Positions 8,009 to 17,249 of a stretch of DNA of 32,733 nucleotides are shown piece by piece (the first letter of the stretch is position 1; each line of letters opens with the position of its first letter). The notes under the pieces are model-generated. The model was not told where the DNA came from. It was given only the letters and a program-made list of their open reading frames with translations, and ran no database searches. A program made the translations under genes and the position numbers. The stretch comes from Pseudonocardia sp. GTDB taxonomy: Bacteria > Actinomycetota > Actinomycetes > Mycobacteriales > Pseudonocardiaceae. The DNA lies in contig JAODNO010000358.1 of NCBI GenBank assembly GCA_025465235.1, forward strand, positions 1 to 32,733. Direction: 5' to 3'.

Positions 8009-10629
8009 ACCTGCGCTCCCACCGGGTCGTGAGTGACGAGGATCTGATCGCCCTTGACCTCGACCCGCAATGTCGAGCCGTCGGTCAGCCCCTCCCGCAG
8101 CAATGCGCGGGCGATGCGGGTCTCCACCTCGCGGGCGATGAACCGGCGCAGCGGCCGCGCACCGTAGACCGGATCGTAGCCCTCCCGCGCGATGAAGCGG
8201 CGGGCCTCCTCACTGATCTCCAGGTTCAGGTTGCGGTCCGCAAGCCGCGAGCGCAGCTCACCGAGCATCAGCTCGACGATGTGCTCGATTTCCCTCAGGG
8301 TGAGCGGGGTGAACAGCACCGTGTCGTCGACCCTGTTGAGGAACTCGGGCCGGAAATGACTCCGCAGCTCGGCCAGCACGAGCTCACGGGCCTCTGGCTT
8401 GAGCTGCCCGTCCGGGGTGACGCCGTCGAGCAGGTACTGCGACCCGATGTTCGACGTCATGATGATCACGGTGTTGCGGAAGTTGACGGTTCGGCCCTGC
8501 GCGTCGGTGAGCCGGCCGTCGTCGAGCACCTGCAGCAACGTGTTGAACACGTCTGCGTGCGCCTTCTCGATCTCGTCGAAGAGGACCACGGCGTAAGGAC
8601 GGCGGCGCACGGCCTCGGTGAGCTGCCCGCCCTCCTCGTAGCCGACATATCCCGGCGGAGCGCCGACCAGCCGCGACACCGTGTGCCGCTCCTGGTACTC
8701 GCTCATATCGATCCGGACCATGTTGTCCTCGGAGTCGAACAGCGCCTCGGCCAACGCCTTGGCCAGCTCCGTTTTCCCGACCCCCGTCGGGCCGAGGAAA
8801 ATGAACGAGCCGGTGGGCCGTCGTGGGTCCTTGACCCCCGAGCGCGCCCGGATGATCGCGTCCGCGACCGCCTGCACTGCCTGGTCCTGACCGACGACGC
8901 GCTCATGGAGCACCTCGTCGAGGCGCAGCAGCTTCTCCCGCTCCCCCTCGGTCAGCCGGGACACCGGGATACCGGTCCACACCGAGACGATCTCGGCGAT
9001 CTCCTCGGCCGTGACCACCTCGCGCAGCAGCCGGTGCTCGCCCTGCTTCTCGGCGAGCCGCTGCCCCTCCGCCTCCAGCCTGCGCTCCAGCTCGGCGAGC
9101 GTGCCGTAGCGCAGCTCGGCCGCACGGTTGAGATCGTAGGACCGCTCCGCCTCCTCGATCTCGCGGCGCACCTGCTCGAGCTCCGCCCGCAGCTCCTGCA
9201 CCCGCTTGATCGCCTGCCGCTCCGCGTCCCACTGGGCGCGCATGGCGTCGGCCTCGCTGCGCAGGTCGGCCAGCTCTCGGCGCAGCTGATCGAGCCGAGC
9301 GATCGACGCGGGATCCTCCTCCTTCGCGAGCGCGGCCTCCTCGATCTCCAGCCGCATCACCTTGCGGGTGATCTCGTCGAGCGCGGCGGGCATCGAGTCG
9401 ATCTCGGTCCGCAGCCGGGCGCACGCTTCGTCGACGAGGTCGATGGCCTTGTCGGGCAGAAACCGGTCGGTGAGGTAGCGATGGCTCAGGGTCGCCGCAG
9501 CGATCAGCGCCCCGTCCAGGATCCGGACGCCGTGGAACACCTCGAGCCGCTCGCGCAGCCCGCGCAGGATCGACACCGTGTCCTCGACGGTCGGCTCGTC
9601 GACATAGACCGGCTGGAAGCGGCGCTCGAGCGCGGCGTCGGACTCGATGCGCTTGCGGTACTCCTGGACCGTCGTCGCGCCGATCATGTGCAGTTCACCG
9701 CGGGCGAGCATGGGCTTGAGCATGTTGCCGGCGTCCATCGCGCCTTCCGCGGCGCCTGCCCCCACCACGTTGTGCAGCTCGTCGATGAACAGCAGGATCC
9801 GGCCCTCGGCGCCCTTGACCTCCGCCAGCACGGCCTGCAGCCGCTCCTCGAACTCGCCGCGGTACTTCGCCCCCGCCACGAGCAGGCCCATGTCCAGGGC
9901 GAAGATCGTCCGGTCGCGTAGGCCCTCCGGCACGTCGCCGTTGACGATGCGCTGGGCCAGGCCCTCGACGATGGCGGTCTTGCCGACGCCGGGGTCGCCG
10001 ATCAGCACCGGGTTGTTCTTCGTCTTCCGCGACAGGATCTGCACCACCCGGCGGATCTCGGCGTCCCGGCCGATCACCGGGTCGAGCCGGCCCGAGCGGG
10101 CCGACTCGACGAGGTCGATGCCGTACTTCACGAGCGCCTCGTAGGTGCCCTCCGGGCTGGCCGAGGTGACACGCTGGTTGCCCCGCACCCGGGTCAGCGC
10201 GGCGAGGAACGCGTCGCGGGTGACGCCGTGCTTGGCGAGCAGCCGGCCCGCCCCCGTCGCGGAACCCTCCTCGGTCAGCGCGACGAGCAGGTGCTCGACC
10301 GAGACGTACTCGTCCTTCATCCGACGTGCCTCGCGCTCGGCCGCCTCGAGCACCCTGGCCAGTCGCTGGGTGATCGAGACCTGTCCCGGCTCGGCGGCCG
10401 GGCGGGTGGTACGCGGCTTGCGCGCGAGCTCGGCCTCCAGGTCCGAGCGCAAGCCACCCTCGTCGACGCCCATCGCGGCGAGCAGCCGGGGCACCAGCCC
10501 ATCGGTCTGGTCGAGCAGCGCGAGCAGCAGGTGCTCGCCGTCGACCTCCGTGTGGCCTGCCCGGGTGGCGAGGCTCTGCGCGGAGGAGAGTGCCTGTTGG
10601 GACATCTGGGTGAGACGGTTCAGGTCCAT
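8005..10629 (-). CDS. clpB: ClpB disaggregase (Hsp100)
   Basis: An 874-residue AAA+ protein disaggregase of normal length. The order is Clp-N domain (about 1-145), first ATPase with Walker A GDPGVGKT at 211-218 and Walker [14 protein letters not shown], coiled-coil middle domain (about 400-530, rich in Glu/Arg heptads), and second ATPase with GPTGVGKT and [10 protein letters not shown]. The middle domain distinguishes ClpB from ClpA/ClpC and is what contacts DnaK. The start [14 protein letters not shown] is the standard ClpB start, with GGAG upstream, and overlaps the CbpM-like gene by 10 bp. In many actinobacteria clpB stands apart from dnaK; here both are in one operon. Confidence 0.97.
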   Translation of the reverse strand: MDLNRLTQMSQQALSSAQSLATRAGHTEVDGEHLLLALLDQTDGLVPRLLAAMGVDEGGLRSDLEAELARKPRTTRPAAEPGQVSITQRLARVLEAAEREARRMKDEYVSVEHLLVALTEEGSATGAGRLLAKHGVTRDAFLAALTRVRGNQRVTSASPEGTYEALVKYGIDLVESARSGRLDPVIGRDAEIRRVVQILSRKTKNNPVLIGDPGVGKTAIVEGLAQRIVNGDVPEGLRDRTIFALDMGLLVAGAKYRGEFEERLQAVLAEVKGAEGRILLFIDELHNVVGAGAAEGAMDAGNMLKPMLARGELHMIGATTVQEYRKRIESDAALERRFQPVYVDEPTVEDTVSILRGLRERLEVFHGVRILDGALIAAATLSHRYLTDRFLPDKAIDLVDEACARLRTEIDSMPAALDEITRKVMRLEIEEAALAKEEDPASIARLDQLRRELADLRSEADAMRAQWDAERQAIKRVQELRAELEQVRREIEEAERSYDLNRAAELRYGTLAELERRLEAEGQRLAEKQGEHRLLREVVTAEEIAEIVSVWTGIPVSRLTEGEREKLLRLDEVLHERVVGQDQAVQAVADAIIRARSGVKDPRRPTGSFIFLGPTGVGKTELAKALAEALFDSEDNMVRIDMSEYQERHTVSRLVGAPPGYVGYEEGGQLTEAVRRRPYAVVLFDEIEKAHADVFNTLLQVLDDGRLTDAQGRTVNFRNTVIIMTSNIGSQYLLDGVTPDGQLKPEARELVLAELRSHFRPEFLNRVDDTVLFTPLTLREIEHIVELMLGELRSRLADRNLNLEISEEARRFIAREGYDPVYGARPLRRFIAREVETRIARALLREGLTDGSTLRVEVKGDQILVTHDPVGAQV

Positions 10630-11012
10630 CGCGCGCTCCGCTTCTGGTCGATGGCGGTGGGCTGCTGGGGGCGGGCAGGTGGGCGCACCGGCTCGGTGCG
10701 CCCCCGGACGCGCAGGGCGGTCTCCAGCTCGGTGATGCGGTCGAGCAGATCGACGACGAGCCCGAGCGCTGCGTAGTTCAGCGGCAGCGCGGCCCGCAGC
10801 CGCTGCAGTCGGGCGACGGCGGCGACCTGCGACGTGCTGAACCAGAGAGCTCCGTCCGCATCACGCACGGCAGGCACCAGGCCGAGCGCGACGAACCGCC
10901 GAACGAGCTCGGGGTGCAGGCCGGAACGCCGGGCGAACTCCTCCTGACCCAGCCGGCCGCGTTCCGATCCCCGGGTCGGCCGGTACCGGATAGGCAGATA
11001 CTGCATGGTCAT
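10620..11012 (-). CDS. CbpM/HspR-like MerR-type chaperone modulator
   Basis: A 130-residue protein with an N-terminal winged-helix of MerR type ([49 protein letters not shown], about 22-70) and a C-terminal coiled coil ([13 protein letters not shown]). Proteins of this kind next to dnaJ are either CbpM, which inhibits the CbpA J-domain, or HspR, which represses dnaK operons at HAIR sites. I see no HAIR palindrome upstream of the operon, which favours the CbpM-like role, but this is tentative. It overlaps dnaJ by ATGA (11009-11012) and clpB by 10 bp. The start could also be ATG 11006. Confidence 0.85.
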   Translation of the reverse strand: MTMQYLPIRYRPTRGSERGRLGQEEFARRSGLHPELVRRFVALGLVPAVRDADGALWFSTSQVAAVARLQRLRAALPLNYAALGLVVDLLDRITELETALRVRGRTEPVRPPARPQQPTAIDQKRSARWT

Positions 11013-12025
11013 CGGCGGGTTCCCCTCCCCTCGTCGGAGCCGGAGCGGCGCGGATCGAACGTGGAGACCGCGGCGAGCTCGGAGAACAGCCGCCGCTCCT
11101 CGTCGGTGAGCCGGGGTGGCACCATGATCTTGACCTCCGCATAAAGGTCACCGGGCCTGCCACGGGGGTCGGGCATGCCCTCCCCGCGCAGCCGCAGCCG
11201 CCGTCCGGTCGAGGTACCGGGCGGGACGGTCACCTTGGTCTCGCCCCCGGGTGTCGTGACCGGGACGGTGGCCCCTAGGGCGCCCTCCCACGGCGCCAGC
11301 CGCAGGTCGACCACGATGTCCTTGCCCTCCACGCGGAAGCGCGGATGCGGGAGCAGCCGTACCACCAGGTAGAGGTCGCCGGCCGGGCCGCGGCCCATCC
11401 CCCGGCCGCCTTCACCGGCCAGCCGGATCCGCCTGCCGTCGGTGACTCCGGGCGGGATCGTCACCGTGTAGGTGCGCGGGCCGTCCGGACCGTTCAGGGT
11501 GACCTGCCTGCGCCCGCCGCGATAGGCCTCCTCCACCGTGAGCGGGAGCTCCGCCTCCTGGTCCGCGCCGACCACAGGGCCTGCGCGTCCCCGGCCGCGG
11601 CCGCCGAACATGCCGCCGAGCAGATCCTCGATGTCGACGCCGCCGAAACCGCCCCCGTAGTCCCTGCCCGCCCCGTAGTCCCTGCCGAAGTCGGGCCCGC
11701 CGTCACCGCCCGTCGCGTACCTGCGACCGCCGCCGCCGACACCGCCCGGCCCTCCGCGGAACTGGCCCGCCCCGGCGCCGACGCGCTCCTCCCAGTCCTC
11801 CGGGACCTGCCGGAAGTCCTCACCGAAGCGGTCGTAGCGCTTGCGCAGCGACGGGTCGGACAACACGTGGTAGGCGTCGTTGATCTCCTTGAACCGCTCC
11901 TCCGCGCCGGGGTCCCTGTTGACGTCAGGGTGGTTCTCCCTGGCCAGCCGCCGGTAGGCCTGTTGCAGCTCGTCGGGGCCTGCGTCGCGCGACACCCCGA
12001 GCGTCTCGTAGTAGTCGCGGGCCAT
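11009..12025 (-). CDS. DnaJ/CbpA-type J-domain co-chaperone without zinc finger
   Basis: A 338-residue class B J-protein. The J-domain (1-70) has the HPD motif in ENHPDVN, then a long Gly/Arg-rich linker (about 80-150, with GRDYGAGRDYGGGFGG), then two beta-rich C-terminal peptide-binding domains (TVTIPPGVTDGRRIRLAGEG and KVTVPPGTSTGRRLRLRGEG). The CxxCxGxG repeats of class A DnaJ are absent, so it resembles E. coli CbpA. It should stimulate the ATPase of the neighbouring DnaK. It lies 3 bp after grpE and overlaps the CbpM-like gene, reproducing a CbpA-CbpM pairing. Start ATG 12025 begins the standard DYYETLGV motif. Confidence 0.95.
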   Translation of the reverse strand: MARDYYETLGVSRDAGPDELQQAYRRLARENHPDVNRDPGAEERFKEINDAYHVLSDPSLRKRYDRFGEDFRQVPEDWEERVGAGAGQFRGGPGGVGGGGRRYATGGDGGPDFGRDYGAGRDYGGGFGGVDIEDLLGGMFGGRGRGRAGPVVGADQEAELPLTVEEAYRGGRRQVTLNGPDGPRTYTVTIPPGVTDGRRIRLAGEGGRGMGRGPAGDLYLVVRLLPHPRFRVEGKDIVVDLRLAPWEGALGATVPVTTPGGETKVTVPPGTSTGRRLRLRGEGMPDPRGRPGDLYAEVKIMVPPRLTDEERRLFSELAAVSTFDPRRSGSDEGRGTRR

Positions 12026-12028
12026 CGG

Positions 12029-12613
12029 CTAGCCCCCCGGGGTCTGCGCCACGGTCACCGCCGCCGGCCGCAGCTGACGGCCGGGCGCGCCGTAACCGGG
12101 CCGCACGACCGAAGCCACCGAACCCGGCGCCGCCTCACCGCCATCGGCCTCGACCACGCCCACCACCTCGTGACGGGCCGGGTCGAATGGCACCCCGGTC
12201 TCGTCCTCGCGGCGGTAACCGAGCCCGGCCAGGACAGCAAGGGCCTGCTCACGCAGCGTCCGAACGCCCTCGACGATCGATCGTGGGTCCGCTCCGGCAT
12301 GCTCGAGGGCTCTGTCGATGGTGTCGAGCACCGGCAGGAATGCGGACGCCACCATCCCGCGCTCGGCCTCTCGCTCCCGCCCGAGCTCGCGCGCGTACCG
12401 CTTGCGCAGGTTGTCCAGGTCGGCGAGGGCGCGCCGCCAGCGATCCTCCAGCTCCGCCGCGTCCGGCCCACTGTCGACCCGGTCCGCAGAGGATCCTTCG
12501 GCCGGCGTGCCCGATGCCCCGACCTGGCCCCGCTCCTCGGTGGTCGCGGCTCCCTCATCGCGAACGACGCCGGCGGGCTGGCCTGGCGTCCTGTCCTGTG
12601 CTTGTTCGGTCAT
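12029..12613 (-). CDS. grpE: GrpE nucleotide-exchange factor
   Basis: A 194-residue GrpE. A polar disordered N-terminus (about 1-50) leads into the dimerising coiled coil (AELEDRWRRALADLDNLRKRYARELGREREAE), then the beta-wing with the conserved GVPFDPARHEVVG and a VVRPGYGAPGRQLRPAAVTVA end. It releases ADP from DnaK. It starts at ATG 12613, 9 bp after dnaK, and ends 3 bp before dnaJ. Length and motifs are normal; the closing Pro-Gly-Gly tail is shorter than in primary copies, consistent with a paralogue, which is an inference. Confidence 0.95.
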   Translation of the reverse strand: MTEQAQDRTPGQPAGVVRDEGAATTEERGQVGASGTPAEGSSADRVDSGPDAAELEDRWRRALADLDNLRKRYARELGREREAERGMVASAFLPVLDTIDRALEHAGADPRSIVEGVRTLREQALAVLAGLGYRREDETGVPFDPARHEVVGVVEADGGEAAPGSVASVVRPGYGAPGRQLRPAAVTVAQTPGG

Positions 12614-12622
12614 CGGACAGCC

Positions 12623-14512
12623 TCAGCTACGGTCGAACTCGGCGTCGATCACATCGTCCTCGGTCTCGCTGGTCCCGCCCTCGCTGCCAGCGCCCTGCGC
12701 ACCCCCCGCTCCTGCGGAGGCCGACACTGCGCTCAAGCCGGCCAGCACCTGCTGGAGCTCACCGGTCAGCTGACGCACCCTGTCCAGCGGCGCCTGCTCC
12801 TCCACCGCACGCCGGGCGTCGGCCACGAGCATCTCGGCGCGGGCCCGCTCGTGCGACGGCGCTGCGTCGCCGAGCTCGTCGAGACGGCGCTGCGCCTGGT
12901 AGGCGAGGCTGTCGAGCTCGTTGCGGGCGTCGACCTCCTGGCGCAGCTGCTGGTCCGAAGACCGGTTCCGCTCGGCCTCCTGCACCATCCGATCCACCTC
13001 GGAGGAGTCCAGGTTGGTGCTCTCCGAGATCGTGATGCCCTGCTCCCGCCCTGTGTCCTTGTCACGAGCGGTGACGTTGAGGATCCCGTTGGCGTCGATG
13101 TCGTAGACGACCTCGACCTGCGGCTCTCCCCGCGGGGCCTGCCGGATGTCGCCGAGCTGGAATCGGCCGAGCACTCGGTTGTCGGCCGCGCGCTCACGCT
13201 CGCCCTGCAGCACCACCACATCGACGGCGGGCTGGTTGTCCGCTGCCGTCGAGAACGTCTCGCTGCGCCGGACGGGGATCGTCGTGTTGCGGTCGACGAC
13301 CCGGGTCATGACACCGCCCTGGGTCTCCACCCCGAGCGAGAGCGGGGTGACGTCGAGCAGCAGCACGTCGGACACGTCGCCCTTCAGCACCCCGGCCTGG
13401 ATCCCCGCACCCACGGCGACGACCTCGTCCGGGTTGACGGTCATGTTCGGTTCCTTGCCACCGGTCAGGCGGCGCACCAGGGCCTGCACCGCCGGGATCC
13501 GGGTGGACCCGCCGACGAGGATCACCTCGTCGATGTCGTCGGCCCCGACCTTGGCGTCGGACATCGCCTGCCGGACCGGCCCCATCGTGCGTTCCACGAG
13601 ATCGCGCGTGAGCTCCTCGAACGTCGAGCGCATGAGCGTCATCGTGAGGTGCTTGGGGCCGTTCGCGTCGGCGGTGACGAAGGGCAGGTTGACCTGGGTC
13701 TGGGTGACCGAGCTCAGCTCCACCTTCGCCTTCTCCGCGGCCTCGTAGAGCCGCTGCAACGCCTGCGGGTCCTTCCGCAGGTCGATGCCGTTCTCCTTCT
13801 GGAACTGCTCGGCCAGGTGGTCGACGATGCGTCGGTCGAAGTCGTCGCCGCCTAGGTGGGTGTCACCCGCGGTGGGACGTTCCTCCACCACGCCGTCGCC
13901 GACGTCGAGTATGCTCACTTCGAACGTTCCGCCGCCGAGGTCGTACACCAGCACCGTCTCGTGCTGGCGCTTGTCCATCCCGTAGGCAAGCGCTGCGGCC
14001 GTCGGCTCGTTGATGATTCGCAGGACCTCGAGGCCGGCGATCTTCCCGGCGTCCCGGGTCGCGGTCCGCTGCGCGTCGTTGAAGTACGCCGGCACGGTGA
14101 TCACGGCCTCGGTGACGCGCTCACCGAGGTTGCGCCCGGCGTCGTCGGCGAGCTTGCGCAGGATCAGTGCGGAGATCTCCTCCGGCGCGTACAGCTTGTC
14201 GCGCACCTTGATCCGGGCGAGCCCGTTCTCGTCAGGCACCACGTCGTAGGTGACCTGCTTGGCCTCCTCCTCGACCTCCTCGTAACGGCGGCCGATGAAG
14301 CGCTTGACCGAGTAGATCGTCCCCTTGGGGTTGAGGATCGCCTGCCGGCGGGCCAACTGGCCCACCAGCCGCTCGCCGTTCTCGAGGAACGCCACCACCG
14401 AGGGCGTCGTGCGCGAGCCCTCGGCGTTCGGGACGACCTGGGACTCGCCACCCTCCCAGGCCGCGATGACCGAGTTCGTGGTGCCGAGGTCGATACCAGC
14501 TGCGCGTGCCAT
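12623..14512 (-). CDS. dnaK: DnaK (Hsp70) chaperone
   Basis: A 629-residue Hsp70. Signature motifs: [12 protein letters not shown] at the N-terminus, [19 protein letters not shown] in the nucleotide domain, [16 protein letters not shown], the linker [15 protein letters not shown], and the C-terminal DDVIDAEF. One Thr of the usual GGGTFDVS reads GGGTFEVS. The segment [29 protein letters not shown] differs from the common actinobacterial housekeeping DnaK as I remember it (about SVKRHMGT), so this may be a second, stress-dedicated DnaK; that is inferred. ATG 14512 has GGGAG six bases upstream and lies 1 bp after the general-stress gene. It is the core of a tight operon with its co-chaperones and ClpB. 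Confidence 0.97.
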   Translation of the reverse strand: MARAAGIDLGTTNSVIAAWEGGESQVVPNAEGSRTTPSVVAFLENGERLVGQLARRQAILNPKGTIYSVKRFIGRRYEEVEEEAKQVTYDVVPDENGLARIKVRDKLYAPEEISALILRKLADDAGRNLGERVTEAVITVPAYFNDAQRTATRDAGKIAGLEVLRIINEPTAAALAYGMDKRQHETVLVYDLGGGTFEVSILDVGDGVVEERPTAGDTHLGGDDFDRRIVDHLAEQFQKENGIDLRKDPQALQRLYEAAEKAKVELSSVTQTQVNLPFVTADANGPKHLTMTLMRSTFEELTRDLVERTMGPVRQAMSDAKVGADDIDEVILVGGSTRIPAVQALVRRLTGGKEPNMTVNPDEVVAVGAGIQAGVLKGDVSDVLLLDVTPLSLGVETQGGVMTRVVDRNTTIPVRRSETFSTAADNQPAVDVVVLQGERERAADNRVLGRFQLGDIRQAPRGEPQVEVVYDIDANGILNVTARDKDTGREQGITISESTNLDSSEVDRMVQEAERNRSSDQQLRQEVDARNELDSLAYQAQRRLDELGDAAPSHERARAEMLVADARRAVEEQAPLDRVRQLTGELQQVLAGLSAVSASAGAGGAQGAGSEGGTSETEDDVIDAEFDRS

Positions 14513-14513
14513 T

Positions 14514-15059
14514 TCAGACTCCCGTTCCGAGCAGTCGGGCCGCTTCGTCGGCCACCTCGTCGTCGACGACCACCTCGTAGCGCTGCGGCCGCATCACCGT
14601 CACCGACGCGAAGTCGCGACGGCCCCTCTGCAGCGCATAGACGATCACGCCGACGATTGCGCCGATCACCGCGCCGATGAGCGCGCCGTAGAGGGCAAGC
14701 AGCACGGCCGTGATCAGTGGGTTGACCCAGTTGAAGAGCCCGAAGATCCAGCCGATCAGTGCGCCGGGGACAGCTCCGCTCAGCGCGCCACGCCATGCGG
14801 CTCGGGGGTAGTCCATCTTCCCGGTGACCTGCTCGACGGTCTGCAGGTCCTGCCCGATGATCGCCACCCGCTCGACCGGAAAGCCCAGGTCGGACAGTCG
14901 ATCGACGGCGCGTTCGGCGTCGTCGTACCTCCCGAAGGAGGCGATCGTGCGCCGGGCCGCGCGGTGCGGGCCGGCCGGGCTCCCGGGCGACCACGGTGCC
15001 CCGGCGACGCGCCCGTGTGATCCTGCGGTTGCGTCGGAGTATCGCGGCTGTTCGGTCAT
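14514..15059 (-). CDS. General-stress-type membrane protein (YflT-like N-terminus)
   Basis: A 181-residue protein. A polar N-terminus is followed by a domain seen in general stress proteins ([43 protein letters not shown], about 38-80). Next comes a Gly/Ala-rich double membrane segment ([53 protein letters not shown]) and a short cytoplasmic tail ([22 protein letters not shown]). The opening domain is often found in actinobacterial proteins of unknown function. Start ATG 15059 overlaps the mini-Hsp20 ORF as ATGA with GGAGG just upstream. Being first before dnaK, it is probably stress-induced. No catalytic motif is visible. Confidence 0.85.
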   Translation of the reverse strand: MTEQPRYSDATAGSHGRVAGAPWSPGSPAGPHRAARRTIASFGRYDDAERAVDRLSDLGFPVERVAIIGQDLQTVEQVTGKMDYPRAAWRGALSGAVPGALIGWIFGLFNWVNPLITAVLLALYGALIGAVIGAIVGVIVYALQRGRRDFASVTVMRPQRYEVVVDDEVADEAARLLGTGV

Positions 15060-15148
15060 GACGCCTCCCCGATCGGACGGTGGGCGGACAGGGTTTGTTC
15101 CAGCAGTCGGTCGAGTTCACGGAAAGGATCGAAACGCATGAGATTCAC
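15056..15148 (-). pseudogene. Mini-ORF matching only the N-terminus of Hsp20
   Basis: A 30-codon ORF, GTG 15148 to TGA 15056-15058, encoding [35 protein letters not shown] sits seven bases before the GTG, an excellent ribosome site; ATG 15139 is an alternative. MRFDPFRELDRL is the hallmark start of actinobacterial small heat-shock proteins, but the alpha-crystallin domain (about 100 residues) is missing. The stop overlaps the next gene as ATGA, and that gene's Shine-Dalgarno is inside this ORF, so translation is coupled. It is either the remnant of an Hsp20 gene deleted down to its 5' end or a retained leader peptide. Not in the ORF track as a separate entry. Confidence 0.7.
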
Positions 15149-15588
15149 GGGGTTTCTCCTGCTGCATCGGACAACCGAGCTCAGCCGACCGTCGCAGCGC
15201 CGCAGGCACGGCGCATCGGTCCGCGGGATGCAACCTCGTCCGGTGTGTTCAACCCACCAGGTCCATCGACCCGCGGCGACCTGCGATGTCTGCCTCGTGG
15301 CCTTCCGATCCCCGGTCACCCGCAACGGTGCGCAAGGCTCGCCCGACGACCCGAGCACCGCCTGTTGCGCGACATGTACATGGTTCTCGCGGGCGCCGCC
15401 GGCGAGACCGTGCAGGAGGGGACGAGCTCCGTGCTGCTGGCCGCGCGTAGCCGGGACCGGCGGGCCGGGGAGCACGGGGTGCACCATCGGGTGGAGCGAG
15501 GCAGAGTGATCGAGGTGGCACGGCGGGCAGCACTCTGCGCGATCCGCGGCCACGCAGCGCGAACGGGCCGTCAACGAGAGGTGCATGG
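15149..15588. promoter_or_regulatory. Divergent 440-bp region upstream of the chaperone operon
   Basis: The promoter region of the chaperone operon (minus) and the CoA-transferase (plus). No HAIR (CTTGAGT-N7-ACTCAAG) or CIRCE element is visible, and no clear -35/-10 pair. A plus-strand ORF from ATG 15374 to 15592 (72 codons, overlapping the next GTG as GTGA) is open but lacks a ribosome site and any recognisable motif. An inverted repeat at 15501-15538 is listed separately. Confidence 0.5.
15501..15538. repeat. Perfect inverted repeat GCAGAGTG/CACTCTGC
   Basis: GCAGAGTG at 15501-15508 and CACTCTGC at 15531-15538 form an 8-bp perfect inverted repeat with a 22-bp spacer, 50-90 bp before the CoA-transferase start. 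It could be an operator or chance; no known regulator consensus is matched. Confidence 0.35.
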
Positions 15589-16818
15589 GTGACCGAGGGG
15601 ATGCGGGGACGGGCGATCAGCGGCCGCCCGCTGGAGGGGCTGCACGTCGTCGAGTGCGCCAGTTTCGTCGCCGGCCCGACGGGTGGGATGACGCTGGCGC
15701 AGCTGGGCGCCGACGTCGTTCGGATCGACCCGGTCGGCGGCGGCAGCGACCACCGGCGCTGGCCGGTGGCGGCCGATGGGGAGAGCTACTACTGGGCGTC
15801 GCTGAACAAGGGCAAGCGATCGGTGGCGGTCGACATGCGCTCCGACGAGGGCCGTGAGCTCGTCATCGCCCTGATTACCGCGCCGGGCCCCGACCGCGGC
15901 GTACTGATCGACAACGTCGTGGGCCGCCGGTGGATGGCCCACGACGCGCTCGCGGCGCGCCGCCCGGATCTGATCCACCTGCGGGTGCAGGGCTACCCCG
16001 ACGGCCGGCCCGCGGTCGACTACACGGTCAACGCCGAGGTCGGGATCCCGCTGATCACCGGGACCGAGGAGGGCGGGGCGCCGGTCAACCACGTTCTGCC
16101 GGCGTGGGACCTCGTCACCGGCCTCAGCGTCGCCACCGGCGTGCTCGCGGCGCTGCACGACCGCGCACGGACCGGGAACGGCGCGTTCGTCGAGCTGGCG
16201 CTGTCCGACGTCGCGCTGGCCGGCGTGGCGAACCTCGGCTGGCTGTCCGAGACCGCGGCCTCCGGGCGGGACCGGCCCCGGCGCGGCAACCACGTCTACG
16301 GCAGCTTCGGCGTCGACTTCGCCTGCAGGGACGGGCAGCGGGTGATGGTGGTCGCGCTCACCGAGGGGCAGTGGTACGCGCTGCGGACGGTCACCGGCAC
16401 CGGCCCGGTGTTCGATGCACTGGAGGCGAGCCTGGACGCCGACCTCACCCGGGAGTCGGAGCGCTACCGCCTCCGGGAGACCATCGCGGCGATCCTGCGG
16501 CCGTGGTTCGCCGCACGGGGGCTCGCCCAGGTCAGCGACGAGCTCGACGCCGCCCGCGTGCTGTGGGGCCGCTACCTGCCCATGACCGGCGTCGTCGAGG
16601 CCCATCGCACCGGCGCCCACCCCGTCCTCGCCGACGTCGACATGCCCGGTGGCGGGTCGGCGATCACCGCGCGCTCCCCCCTGCGGTGGAACGGCAAGCA
16701 CGGCGCCCCCGGCGACGCCCCGCTCCTGGGCCGCGAGACCGAACAGGTCCTGACCGAGGTCCTCGGGCTTCAGCAGGCCGAGCTCGGCGCTCTCCACGAT
16801 CGCGGGGTCATCGCCTAG
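15589..16818 (+). CDS. CaiB/BaiF-family CoA-transferase or racemase
   Basis: A 409-residue class III CoA-transferase-like enzyme. Typical blocks: GLHVVECASFVAGPTGGMTLAQLGADVVRIDP at the N-terminus, YYWASLNKGKRSVAVDMRS, and VELALSDVALAGVANLG, whose Asp is in the position of the catalytic aspartate of formyl-CoA transferase. It probably moves CoA between carboxylic acids or epimerises 2-methylacyl-CoA, which would suit the acyl-CoA genes at the other end of the window. Start GTG 15589 has GAGAGG seven bases upstream; ATG 15601 is an alternative. It ends 39 bp from the convergent small gene. Substrate is not predictable from sequence. Confidence 0.9.
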   Translation: MTEGMRGRAISGRPLEGLHVVECASFVAGPTGGMTLAQLGADVVRIDPVGGGSDHRRWPVAADGESYYWASLNKGKRSVAVDMRSDEGRELVIALITAPGPDRGVLIDNVVGRRWMAHDALAARRPDLIHLRVQGYPDGRPAVDYTVNAEVGIPLITGTEEGGAPVNHVLPAWDLVTGLSVATGVLAALHDRARTGNGAFVELALSDVALAGVANLGWLSETAASGRDRPRRGNHVYGSFGVDFACRDGQRVMVVALTEGQWYALRTVTGTGPVFDALEASLDADLTRESERYRLRETIAAILRPWFAARGLAQVSDELDAARVLWGRYLPMTGVVEAHRTGAHPVLADVDMPGGGSAITARSPLRWNGKHGAPGDAPLLGRETEQVLTEVLGLQQAELGALHDRGVIA

Positions 16819-16857
16819 GAAGGGATCAGCAACGCCGGTCCGTGCTGTCGCGCTCGG

Positions 16858-17217
16858 TTACCCGGTCCTCCCTAATGCCTCCAGCATGCCGTGCAGGTGG
16901 GCCACCGCGAGTTCGATGTCGAAGTACTTGCGCTGCCCGGCGCGGGACTCCGCGGCCAACAGCCCGCAGCGGTGGACCTTCTCGAAGTCGCCGTACGGGA
17001 ACTTGTACCGGCTCTTCCTGTTCTCGTCCTCCTCGTCGTCGATCCCGAGATGCCACCGGGCGTACTCGCCGATCCCGTGTTGCTCGATGAAGTCGTTCTC
17101 CTGCTGCGCGGACGGCCGGTGCTCGCTCCAGGCGTCGCGGTCGTCGATGACATATCTGCCCGCCGCGATCAGCTCTCGCGCGTAGTCGTAAGCCCTCTCG
17201 TTCCGTTTGACCGTCAT
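16858..17217 (-). CDS. Conserved small protein of unknown function
   Basis: A 119-residue hydrophilic protein with no membrane segment or signal peptide. Distinctive stretches are RNERAYDYARELIAAGRYV, ENDFIEQHGIGEYARWHLGID and KSRYKFPYGDFEKVHRCGLLAAESRAGQRKYFDIELAVAHLHGML, which look like a conserved family sequence rather than a shadow frame. I believe close relatives exist in mycobacteria and other actinobacteria, without a known role. ATG 17217 has GGAG four bases upstream. It follows the alpha/beta hydrolase gene by 32 bp on the same strand and is probably co-transcribed with it, within the stress-gene area. I cannot assign a function. Confidence 0.8.
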   Translation of the reverse strand: MTVKRNERAYDYARELIAAGRYVIDDRDAWSEHRPSAQQENDFIEQHGIGEYARWHLGIDDEEDENRKSRYKFPYGDFEKVHRCGLLAAESRAGQRKYFDIELAVAHLHGMLEALGRTG

Positions 17218-17249
17218 CGGTCTCCATCCGTTGTGGTGGCGATGGCGCG

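Noticed and set aside
8029-9921. 630-codon plus-strand ORF opposite clpB
   Set aside because: Antisense shadow of clpB; no recognisable domain.
15149-15588. HAIR (HspR) or CIRCE (HrcA) operator for the chaperone operon
   Set aside because: No match to CTTGAGT-N7-ACTCAAG or to TTAGCACTC-N9-GAGTGCTAA seen by eye; a motif scan would be decisive.
15374-15592. 72-codon plus-strand ORF overlapping the CoA-transferase start (GTGA)
   Set aside because: No ribosome site and no recognisable motif; kept only as a note in the intergenic entry.
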